DNA of 64,000 bases from Lingula anatina (Eukaryota; Brachiopoda; Lingulata; Lingulida; Lingulidae): NCBI RefSeq assembly GCF_001039355.2, contig NW_019775762.1:1-64000 (forward strand). The letters run 5' to 3'. Position 1 is the stretch's first letter. Every line of letters begins with the position of its first letter. A program made the position numbers and the translations under genes. The notes under the pieces are model-generated. The model was not told the DNA's origin and did no database searches. It worked only from the letters and a program-made list of their open reading frames with translations. Positions 47,261 to 58,154 of the stretch are shown in pieces.

Positions 47261-48832
47261 TAAAAATAAAAATAAATAAATAAATAGTTCTAGTTCAAAT
47301 CTTCTACCTTATCATACAAGATGTCATTCATGTCGTCTGCCCACAAGCGCACGGTGTGCCGCTGCCTCCAAGATAAAACTGATGGTCCATTTCAGTTATT
47401 ACCCTATTAGCAGACGACCAGTGCGCCAGCGCGACATGCAAGAGGGAGCTTCGTGGTGGAGCAATTAAGCTGCGTTGCCATTACTTGCAAAATGTGATGT
47501 CACAACCTGACCGCAGATGTAGGCAAACAGCCATTTGTTTTTGTTTTTGTTCACACAAGCATCAATAGAGGAAAAGGATCATTTCTGTTCATCCAATGCA
47601 AATGACAAATTACGGGAAACGGCTAACAAGCTTTCTTTCGTTCACATCATTTAATATACGGATGCGAGTGCCATTACGAAGAACTTAAGTACATGTGTTT
47701 CTGTTACGTTCGTTTGGAAACTGGAATATATGAGGAAACATCCTTAGTACATGTGCCTTATTAACTTCATCATTTACCTTTTTAGTGGTTTTAAACTGTT
47801 ATGCATTCAATTCATTAAATCTCAGAGATTTGTTTTCTATTATGATGTAATATGTATGTATACTGTAAGCGCTATCTCGTAATAAAGAATTTGCAAGTTT
47901 CTTTCCTTCTCTTTCACAGAGGCAATTATCTGAGCGCATCGCAATTCGAAGAAATTTTCAGACAATTGCCTTTAGTTGTAGAGTCGATGGCTACTGCATC
48001 AGACATTGAGGATTACCATGGTGGTATGACACTGTATTACTTCTTTAAGCATAACTACAAGTATATACTCACCAAACAGCCGTTAGCTTCCTCACGGTTG
48101 CCAGTTTATGTATGTCACTGGGGTTTATATAATGTCACTATCCGCCTCGACTGACGTCAGCATGAAGAATTTTTTGGTCTGCATTTAATTGCGTCACAAA
48201 ATTGCCTTAAAAAGACGACACTCCAGTGTCACGGCATCAATCGCTCAACAAAACAAGTTGACAAGGCCACCCCGTTAGGTAAGTAGTCAACTTAGGTAAC
48301 TATGTTTTTTGACATTGATGCAGATAGTTAATAACATTGGGGACAGTCCATCAGAAAACAACAATTTCTACTGACTGTTTCACTGTTTTGCAGTGAACGC
48401 CGTTGAAATTCAGAAGGAAAATAGTGGTTTTCCATGAAAATTATTATTATTATTTTTATTATTATTATTATTGGACGAATAGTGTTGTTCAGTTTCCGCT
48501 AACATGTTCACAAGAGAAAACAGCCCCTGTTGCCATAAATCCCTACTTCTGTAAAAAATAGTTCAGTTTCAACATCAGTATTGGTAGACATACATAAAAA
48601 ATGTAATGGGTACCCATGCACATTTTGTTCTTATGGCAACTTGTTTTAGGATAAAACTGATTTTTTTCATTTGCAGGTACAGTGTTTTCAACGACTAAAG
48701 TCAACACACTATCTGTCGATCTTTTGTTTCAATATAAATTGAGAATATTGAAAAGCATTTGTTGAGCGATTTTATTCAGCCTGTTTACTTCAACTTCCGT
48801 GTATTACCAGATCACCAGCTGCTGACGCAATG
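47261..48832 (+). repeat. 1.57-kb direct duplication, second copy (start of contig 3)
   Basis: It starts directly after the n inside the AAAT tract and ends at GCTGACGCAATG, the last bases of the first copy; unique sequence follows. The near-identity, including microsatellite lengths, favours the same molecule assembled twice. Confidence 0.92.
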
Positions 48833-51800
48833 TGCAACAAATAGATTTTAATGCGAGACGTTTTTGCGCAGTATAGCATAAGGACAATACATTAAGACTT
48901 CTTCTGCAACAAAATTTTCCAAACTTCTACCCTTTTAGTAAAATACGACTTCATCATATCATCATTTACTATCTGCACGTACACACCTTTTTTCAATTGC
49001 ATTTTTCCTAATATTCACGTTCTGTTTATCCAACACCTTTTTAATCTACGGTCCAAGGAATAAATATTATGTGGGAAGAAAGTGAATTTAAGTGTTTTTA
49101 TCATTCCAGATGCACCTATTTAGTTTTTCATTAATATAACAGCACGCAACACGATTCGCATAAACGTTTTTATACCCAATGAGCCAATAAAATTCAATCT
49201 AGGATAACGAATCCAATAACATTTAAAACGCCTAGTTCAAAAGTGAAGTTCACTTTGTCCAGCTTTATAGGAAACAGGCAATCGTATAACAATGGTCGCC
49301 GTGTTTCTTTATTTGGCATAGGCCTACGCAAGATTAGCATGGCCTTCTACATGCACCCCACCCCCCCCAGCAATATCCCCTCGTCACTGAAATTCGACAA
49401 TAAAACCAAGATTCGTGGCATCTATGTTCTCTTCAAATACAGTTTTTCTTTCGTCTCAAATCTTGGACAAAAAGATTTTGAAAAAAAATGTAATTTTCTT
49501 AACAGTTCGTACAGTAGGGAAAACTTTCACGTCCTCTGAAAGGTAGCAGAGAAGCCGTCAAATGCATCTCTACATTGAACCCATAGCCTTGGACAGTAAA
49601 CAAGTCAGTTGTGAATCTGAGTCTACCTTGAGAGAAATACCAAAATGCCAAACTACCAACTCTGTAGACACTTGTGGCATTTAGTGGTTTTTCTACACCT
49701 CAACTAAACTAGCATTATTGGCCTCTTTTCTACGACTCGTAGATCAGCAGTAATATGATCTTAGCCTCACTGGGATAGCTAATAATTTAGCACCCCTAGG
49801 TTCGAGTAACTTCTAACGGAGGGTCACCAAACAGATGTCCCGGCAACATGACGTATTTAAATGTACTTTAAGACCCAAAATTTACGTTAATGATGAGACC
49901 GTAAAGACGACTTTGAGCTGCGACCGGAGGCATGGTGGCCAGAGTTATCTGACTGGGGTCAACTTCCGCATTTTCAAATTTCCCAACACGCCCGTTTGTC
50001 GCGCCTGAACATCAGCGGCGTTTCTTTGAAGTTGACCACTCCAATCGGGTATGGTAGACAGGTCACGTGTCCCTCCCCGGAACCGTGAAATCCAGATAAG
50101 TACATGCGCGTTTTGATTGGAGCTGTAAACTTCAACCAAATTAGCTGCTATCGCCCGACCTTTCCACGACGACGGCAAATACAAACATACTAACTCTCAC
50201 AACTCTTGATCTTTCTTCTCCTTCGTCATCTAAATGTATCCTTGTTTAAACATGACCACAGTCTGCAACCCAAACCCTATTTACAACTGACAAATGTCTT
50301 GCGACCGATAACCATCCCAAAAAAACTCACTATGGCTTAACACGGTTTAACTGACGTTACCCTCCCATAGACCTCACAAGTCGAAATAAAACTCTTCAGT
50401 TGCAATGGACTCTACAATTGCAATGAGGGTTGCATGTGGCTGGAAGGATTCGCCAAAGGTCGCATGGTGTTTCTACAGGAACCTGTACACACCACCAAGT
50501 CGATCTCTTGGAATTTTGGCTTGGTCGCCTGACACTTAATTTGAAAACGCCAGCAGGATCGTAAAATAACAGGATATAAGGTGGTGATACTAATTGGAGT
50601 GGTTCTTATGAGGTTCCAATCACAAAAGAACCAAACATCAAGCTCTCTGTAATGCTCACCAGTGAAACATTGCCCAAAGGTTAGGCAATCATCATGCCAA
50701 TAGACCTGAGTAGCGAATACGCTCTTAGAGATCCATTGGAGAGTGACTTGAGGCTTGAGATACCTTGTTACGCCATATTAGGATTCCTTGGGACGGTCTG
50801 AAAGTCACACAACTTTAGCAAGTGTTTTGGGAAAATTCTGGACAGTTCCATACATTCACAGACGCCTTGGCGACCGACGATAAGTGATGGATATCAAGAA
50901 AGATGACTTTGGAGACCATCCAGATCACTTGGACACCAGCTTGCAACTCCAGATCAGAGCGTTTGGTGAAACTAATGGCAAGAGCAGGCCAAAATGGCGC
51001 TCCAAAAGTGTAAATGTTACGTTGGATTGAAAACGAGGAAGCTTGCATACATGGGTTCAAAAGCTCTGGCCATAAGGTCGGCTTTAAAAGGGAGGCAGCA
51101 AAGCTCGCTTCTGTGTTTTTAATGGAGCTTGGGACGACATGTCAAACTTATGTCAAACCACCGCACACAGTGAGCGGCTCACCAAGACTAAACCCGAGCT
51201 CTGCTGGTGACTAGCGCCGTGCACCATAAGGACAGAAGAACATGTTTTGCAGAACGGTCAACAGAGAGAGCCTTAAAAAAGAGCCTTACTTGCCCCTAAA
51301 CAGCATTCGATACACTTTTGTTATAATAATTACCATTACTATCATGACAGTTGTAATTGCGTGGCATCAGTGCTCGCGCGCATCGCCAAAGGTATACTTT
51401 GTGGTGCCAATTATGGGTGATCCGTTACAGAACATCCCTAGGAAAATGCCAATATATTTGTTGTTTACAACAGAGACAGCAATGCTGAGAAAAACAGGCG
51501 TATTACTGGGGCTTTTTTCTTTGAAAATGTACTTTTAAGGTGCCTGGATCCTCAGCGGTCTCCGAGAGTTCTGATAATAAATTGCCTTATTTCAGCAAAA
51601 ATCATAACTCACCCAGCTCTCCTGACAGGCCACGTAGACCAATCAATGCTTCATGAATGATGTATCAATCGAATAAAACTCGTGCCAAAAAAGTGACAGT
51701 AACAGCACTTCGTTCATGCAGTGAGTGTTAAGTATCTGTCGTGCGTCTGATTAAATATATATGTACGTGTACGATAAATAAACGTATATACAAAGACAAT

Positions 51801-52177
51801 AAAGCAGATCCCAGCTAACACTCAGAAAATATAAATAAAAAACTATACCACTTATTAAACAGTAGTCAGATATGCACGACTAGACTGTTAAGAGATTTGT
51901 ACCCACGACGCCAGGGGGTTATTGGTTTTAAACAGAAAATAATATCATGTATGGAAGAGTAAGTGTGACTGTGCGTGTGTGCGTGCGTGCGTGCGTATGT
52001 GAGGGGGGTGCGCGTGATAGTAGGTGTATACATTCATTTCTGAAGAAGATTATACAGTTAAGTCTGTCTTTTTCGTGTTTGAAGCACCCAATAACCTTCG
52101 TATATTAATATTTAAACGCAATCGAGCTGCTTTGATAATCCTCTAATGGTTGGTAAACTGGTAAATATATGGTAGGC
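48833..52177. other. Intergenic; includes a coding-like block of unknown identity at 49780-51230
   Basis: No gene is established. From 49780 to 51230 the base composition is less AT-rich than its surroundings and broken coding-like runs appear on both strands. On the plus strand, about 68 codons from 49818 include TYVNDETVKTTLSCD-like sequence ending in TGA. On the minus strand, frames at 49945-50184 and 50815-51060 contain FGAPFWPALAISFTKRSD. No known domain is visible. A decayed retroelement or processed pseudogene would fit. The 98-codon frame at 51242-51538 has one hydrophobic segment and is unproven. Confidence 0.3.
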
Positions 52178-52405
52178 GTTCCTACTTAAAAGGCACGCAA
52201 TAAACCTTTTTAAAGTGCAGATGAAATTGAATTTTTTCCATCGACCTAGAGTACATGTGACAATATCCTTAGAACAATACGGGTGATGCCTTTGTATCAT
52301 ACATTGTACAACCACTATAGGACACGTACGCAGGTGCACGTCGTATGCTCCCAACTAAACACTGATGCAGATATGTAAACTTTCACCTAAAACATAGCAC
52401 GGTGG
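52178..52405 (+). repeat. Dispersed repeat, copy A
   Basis: It shares ACAATACGGGTGAT, then ACAACCACTATAGGACACGT and ACTAAACACTGATGC with 57190-57412 in the same orientation, with indels between. Similar minus-strand frames in both places derive from this repeat. Confidence 0.7.
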
Positions 52406-52470
52406 GGCAAACATGGCCGTATCAAAACAAATGATTCATTAATGTGGACATACCATTCACACTAGCACTT

Positions 52471-52801
52471 TTAACCGCGGTCAAGGCCTAACCTCGGTCC
52501 TATCGGGGTTAACTTTTCTAATGTGAACGGACGAAGTAGCCCTGACCGCGGTCGAAATAAACCCAGATCGGGAGGTGGGTATAATCGGAGTAAACTCCTG
52601 ACCGCGGTCAAGACCGGATGTCTACATATGAAGCGCATGCGCCCGCCATGTCTCACAGATTCTAGTAAGAGCGCATGCTTGACAGGAAGTACGCTTGCTG
52701 AGATTCTACCGCTACTGATCGCAGCCGGTGTCAGTGTGAACGCAGTTTGGACGCGGTTTGGTAGACCGCGGTTTAATCGGAGTAAACTCGACCGCGGTTA
52801 A
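52471..52801. mobile_element. MITE-like element with CCGCGGT termini and internal motifs
   Basis: The ends TTAACCGCGGTCAAG (52471-52485) and, read inward from 52801, TTAACCGCGGTCGAG differ by one base. CCGCGGT occurs five times (52475, 52546, 52602, 52766, 52792). A subterminal block TAATCGGAGTAAACTC appears at about 52583 and again at about 52774. Flanking CACACTAGCA and GTTCTAAT may extend the inverted ends. Open frames here on both strands are by-products of the palindromes. Confidence 0.6.
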
Positions 52802-53411
52802 CGTTCTAATTTGTTTGTCAAATGACTGCGAGACAAAATGAAGTCAGCATGCATGTTAAATTTAAATTTGGAAGTTATTGTACATTAGAAACCAAACGCT
52901 ACCTACGGTATGGTGCAGAAATGGATTCGCCTACTTTAATGTGCATTAAAACAAAAACACGCAAAATAAGCCTCCCACAATAAAACAAGGCAGCAAAGCT
53001 GTCAAATGTACAGACAAAGAACAGAAAATAAAGATGCAAATAAGTGAAAAATTAAATTTTCACAAAAAACTGTTAAATTGCCAGAAAAATTTACCAAACA
53101 GACTGCGTTGCCTATTGAAGCTGTATGTTAGACCCATGTTTCTTTCCTGTAAGTTTGAGAACAGTAAGTGACATGATTTCCCTTAAATGGTCATCATAGG
53201 AGCAGTGCCCAAAATAGGGGTTTCTTCAAATTTTGATGCAACATTACATAATGTTTAACAGCATAATGACAATCAAATGTTATTAATAAAATATTAGTAA
53301 CATGGACATTCAGAAAATGTGACAAGCAAAAGTCTTCAAGATCATGGAACTTTAAAGTCACACCTTGAAAATGCCAATATGTGAAAAATTAAATTTTCAC
53401 AAAAAACTGTT
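52802..53411. other. AT-rich flank of the assembly gap
   Basis: No gene. A 31-base stretch at 53044-53074 (GTGAAAAATTAAATTTTCAC core, a near palindrome) recurs exactly at 53381-53411 where the gap starts. This suggests a repeat that stopped assembly. Confidence 0.6.
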
Positions 53412-53716
53412 NNNNNNNNNNNNNNNNNNNNNNNNNNNNNNNNNNNNNNNNNNNNNNNNNNNNNNNNNNNNNNNNNNNNNNNNNNNNNNNNNNNNNNNNN
53501 NNNNNNNNNNNNNNNNNNNNNNNNNNNNNNNNNNNNNNNNNNNNNNNNNNNNNNNNNNNNNNNNNNNNNNNNNNNNNNNNNNNNNNNNNNNNNNNNNNNN
53601 NNNNNNNNNNNNNNNNNNNNNNNNNNNNNNNNNNNNNNNNNNNNNNNNNNNNNNNNNNNNNNNNNNNNNNNNNNNNNNNNNNNNNNNNNNNNNNNNNNNN
53701 NNNNNNNNNNNNNNNN
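53412..53716. other. Assembly gap of 305 n
   Basis: An unsequenced stretch between two repeats. Any open frame through it is meaningless. Confidence 1.
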
Positions 53717-54124
53717 TTGACCTGCGTATTATGAATATTTATCAGTTCTGTAAGTTTCAAGCCAAAAAGTAAAATGGTTTTCCACTTATCATGTTATCGG
53801 TGCTGCATTTATGCTGAAAAAAGAGAAAAAATAGCCTAAATTCATTAAAAATGACCCAATCACGCTGATTTTCGAACTTTACCTGCGTATTATGAATATT
53901 CATCAGTTCTGTAAGTTTCAAGCCAAAAAGTAAAAACAGTTTTCCACTTATCGTGTTATCGGTGCTTCATTTATGCTGAAAAAAGTGAAAAAACAGCATA
54001 AATTCCCTAAAAGTGACCCGATCATGCTGATTTTCGAACTTGACCTGCGTATTATGAATATTCATTAGTTCTGTAAGTTTCAAGCCAAAAGAAAAAACAG
54101 TTTTCCACTTATCGTGTTATCGGT
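53717..54124 (+). repeat. Tandem repeat, period about 161 bp, at least 2.5 units, bounded by the gap
   Basis: Units begin TTGACCTGCGTATTATGAAT at 53717, 53878 (variant) and 54040, and include TATCRTGTTATCGGTGC. The first visible unit starts exactly at the gap edge, so the array probably extends into it. Confidence 0.85.
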
Positions 54125-54230
54125 AAAAGTGCACGGCGACGGCGACGGCGACAGCGACGGCGACGACGGCGACGACAGACGCATATGACGGCTATATGTA
54201 CAGACACATCTGTGTCTGTACATAAAAAAC
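54125..54230 (+). repeat. GGCGAC tract and perfect 30-bp palindrome, copy 2 of dispersed repeat
   Basis: A GGCGAC-rich tract (54131-54180) is followed by GACGCATATGACGGC and a perfect palindrome at 54195-54224 (14-bp arms TATGTACAGACACA, 2-base centre). The same parts occur inverted at 2742-2798. Confidence 0.7.
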
Positions 54231-57189
54231 TACAAATACATTCAAAAAGTTTAAAATGCTGTTTTTTATCACTGCGCATTTACAATTATTTTTAATTCCT
54301 CGAATAAGATTAACATATCTACTAAGTTTTCAAAACTATCTGCCGGTGTACAGTCTATATGTAAATTCAATTAAACAAAACTGAAAAGAAAGTCTATTAC
54401 AACCTTGTGAGAACGACTCCGTTAAACTACATTTTACGCCCCTATTATCAATGAACATCAAGATAAATATTTCTGAATCTTCAAGTTTTTCTCATTAACT
54501 ATATTCTATATTTTACACATCATCTCACGGAAAGCGTTTCAGTGTCTATATGGTAATATATTCTATCCGCAGGGAGAGACCGCCTACATTCACACGCCCT
54601 TCTCACGCCCCGCTTGTATCGAGACGTAAAAGGCAGATGCTCACCGTTCGTGTAATTTCTCGTCGTTTTATTCAACACGCACTTAGCTAATTGGAAGTCT
54701 ATAATTGATGTTAAGTTTACTATTCACAATCAATCTTTAATGTGGCCTGTAGACCACAAGAAGCTTGCTGGATATTGAATTAGACCGCTCCTTGGCTGGT
54801 GACGTGCGGAATATATATTCACGCTTTCGTGCACGGAAACGTGGACTATGTGCGTGGAAAGTTCGTTGACACTTGCACGAAAACAAACCCATTTTATTGG
54901 TTCAAGGTTGACAATAAACACGAGTACATGCCAATTGACTGCAGGAACAAGAAAGACACGTCATTTCTGATATTTGCGTTCCTGACTTTAGAGATGTTAC
55001 GGTGATAAGCACCTACCTGTGTTGATATTATCTGTACCCAACGCTTGCAAAACTTGAAGAAGGTTCTGTTTTTCCTTTTGGACCGTCTTTGCTACACTGT
55101 TATCGCTCAATATTGTGTATCATAAAACAACTCACAGCCTCTTCTTTTACGCCGTTCGCTTCACCTGCAACAAGAAGAAGCGGTTTTAAAAAAAGGTGAG
55201 CAACAAGCAACTAGGGCGTATGCATTCACTACCCCGTGAAGCCACAGGTGCAACAAATGCGATAAAACTTACCAAAACTTTCTTTTTTGGAGGGTTTCAG
55301 AAAATGCGTTGGCTTAAAACTAAGAAAATAAGCCGTTATCAGCCCGTGTCTTTGGGTTCTAATTACAAATTTGAGCAGGTTTTATGTATAAAGAAAAAAA
55401 AAGGACATGCCAAAGTAAATAATCAAAGACACCAGTAACTAGTGTAAGAAATCAACGCTTCACTCCTCCGAGCTATTACAGCCCCAGAGGTGACTCTGCC
55501 AACATGTGCAGTGTTCAGGGATAAAATGTATGAAAACCCTTTTTTATTGAGCAAAATAATCTTACTGGATCTGTTTTCAAGATATCATGGATTTGAGCGA
55601 TAAGCAACAGAAAATAAGCATATCAAAAGATAGTCACATAAACAATTTTATCGAAACGAATATTGTTTTTTTTATATTTTCTTCATGGCAGTAAGATGAT
55701 TATATAAGTGTATTGTATACGGCCACATGTCTCGTATATATAATATACATAAAAATTGTAATTTTGTGTGTAGGGCTATTTGTTTTTCATCAATAAAGTT
55801 AAAAACATGCCCCGTAATTCCTGTTGTATGAGAAGGAATACGTTCATACAGTAGCCGGCTGGAATCTATGAGTATTTTTTCTGAGGGAGAACACGACTAT
55901 TTTAATGCACGGTTTATCTTTTTCGCGTTATATACTCAAACGAATCGGATAATAATATTTCCTGATCTTTGGTAGGGCTACATTAAATAAATACGTCTAC
56001 ATTTAAAAGCTGTCGCCCCTCCAGGCATCCAAACGCGAACTGTTCCCTTCGCTTCAGTAACTTTAAGTGGTGTAGAGAGATACAAAGAAACGCAAATACG
56101 CGATTTCGTAAGACATGATTGCCAGTTTAACGGGCCGGTTAATTACGTTGATAGGTGGAGGAATTCATCGGTCGGCGACCAAGCAGAGGTTAAGCGATGA
56201 GAGAGATACCGCCTCAAGCGCTGAAACCATCCTCTGAGGTATTTACTAACGATCAATTTAAAAGGGATACGTATAATCTGTCCTAAGAGAGAATGAGGAT
56301 ACCGCCCGCTGCTCGGTTTTGCGTATAGTGATTCGCGTGCGCGAGGGCGCGTTGAAATTTTAATAATCCAAGATGTCCGTCAGTTAACGTCGCTGCATTA
56401 CATATACCGCAAGCTTAGCAGAGCAAAGTAACGCTATTACGCTTCCCAACATGGGCATAATGTTACCAAATCGCTTACCGTATCTGATGAAAATAACGAA
56501 AAAGGTAAAAAAAAAAAAAAAGCAAAGTCAAGTGAAGTGTTGCACACTTCCTGCGGTTCTGTGAGTATTTAGTAGTAAAAAGATAAACGTGGCGGGAGCA
56601 AAATCATCAAGCAAGTAAAGGAAGCTCCCTTTAAACATTTGGAAATCACATGCTGGGGAAATGAATTCGGTATGCAAGGCAGAAGCTGCAGCTACCAGGT
56701 GTTACACAGCAGTTTTGTGAATAGGAACATATTTCTGTACTAATTTTTTCTGCTTTTAATCAATAGGCGCTTGCATAATAAAATACTGAGTAAATTAAAT
56801 TTGAAATATGAAACATCGACAAGAATGCAGTGGCAACACTGGAAACGTAAATACGACGTAGAAGTACTTAAATCTAACACCTAAAAGCACTTTAAGTTCC
56901 ATCTTTCACACGCTCGGCCGGGCAATGTGTGTTCGTGGAATTTTAACCAACGAGATTACGTAATAACATTATGCTTGTTATAACAAGAAACTAGTGGAGG
57001 TTATCGAAACAAAATGTCTGAAATATAAACAGTACTTAAAAAAACTTTTCTATACATATATTTGAGAGAGAGCAAGAGAGAGGAGAAAAAGGGAGAAAGC
57101 ATAACAATTTCACTTTCCATATAACTTTAACAGCACCTTATGAATTAAAAAAAAATATAAAGACAAAAAACGTCGTTTTACCATCAGTA
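54231..57189. other. Intergenic, no supported gene
   Basis: Several open frames of 60-80 codons without motifs, a 17-base A run near 56508, and otherwise unremarkable AT-rich sequence. Confidence 0.4.
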
Positions 57190-57412
57190 GAAGCGTACAT
57201 TTTCGCTTTTTTGCATAAATGTAAGACTTTGCTCATTAAGAAAAAATTTATTTTTTCCATCGAACACTGACTTAGAGTACCGGTAAATGTGAGAATATCG
57301 TATGAACAATACGGGTGATACCTTACTTTAATACATTGCACAACCACTATAGGACACGTACGTCGTATGTTACCAACTAAACACTGATGCCGATATGTAA
57401 ACTTTCACATTT
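57190..57412 (+). repeat. Dispersed repeat, copy B
   Basis: The partner of 52178-52405: ACAATACGGGTGAT, ACAACCACTATAGGACACGT, ACTAAACACTGATGC and GATATGTAAACTTTCAC are all shared in order. Confidence 0.7.
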
Positions 57413-57975
57413 CAGTAAAATTCAGCACATGCCCACTTTAATTAAATGTGCTGTTAACACAAATCGTCATTTTAATCAACGTCATTTATGACAAATCAAA
57501 GTAAGGTGAAACCTGGGGATAAATTGGTACGTTTAAAATCAGGTGCATCCCGTCACATGCTGGCCACGATGGATTAGTCTACATACGACTGTTGTTTCCC
57601 CTACAGCGGGACACTTCATCCAGACACATAAAACGGTGAGTTTCCCTAGAGCACCTAGGGGATTTCTCGGAATCAAGGAACCAAGACCCACGCGCTGTCT
57701 GAAGGTGAGCGCGTTCTGAACTGAACTGACGAGAACTGAGGAAATACACGTCTCATGGCAGACAAGGTTATCAGTACACAGACCGTGTCGATAATTTGTC
57801 GCTGTGGTTTAACAAGGCTCCTATCAGTACGCCATGTCTGTTTCTTAGTGTCCTGCACAACCCAAAGGACTTCCCCTGGATGCACATTAACTAGAGGAGG
57901 AAGACCTCAGGCGAACTTTTTGACAACCTGTACTTGTATTCTGAGACAGGATGGAGAGTTGATGCAGCACCCCTT
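57413..57975. other. Intergenic, nothing established
   Basis: Open frames overlap on both strands at 57673-57900 but none shows a known domain. Confidence 0.35.
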
Positions 57976-58122
57976 AACACACACTCATACACACACAAAC
58001 ACATAAATACGCGCAAACGCAAACGCAAGCACACACACACATACACGTTAACACACGCACACACACAAACAAACGTAATCGCGCGCACACACACACACAC
58101 AAACACAAAAACATGCACACGT

Positions 58123-58153
<31 letters not shown>
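57976..58153. repeat. CA-rich minisatellite
   Basis: About 178 bases of interrupted CA repeats, ending in a pure run before CGGTCAAGG. It creates long spurious His/Thr and Cys/Val frames. Confidence 0.9.

Positions 58154-58154
<1 letters not shown>

Noticed and set aside
52187-52206. AAGGCACGC, resembling the start of miR-124
   Set aside because: It lies inside a dispersed repeat, has no hairpin partner and diverges after nine bases.
53365-53772. Frames of 123 and 135 codons
   Set aside because: Most codons are n from the assembly gap.
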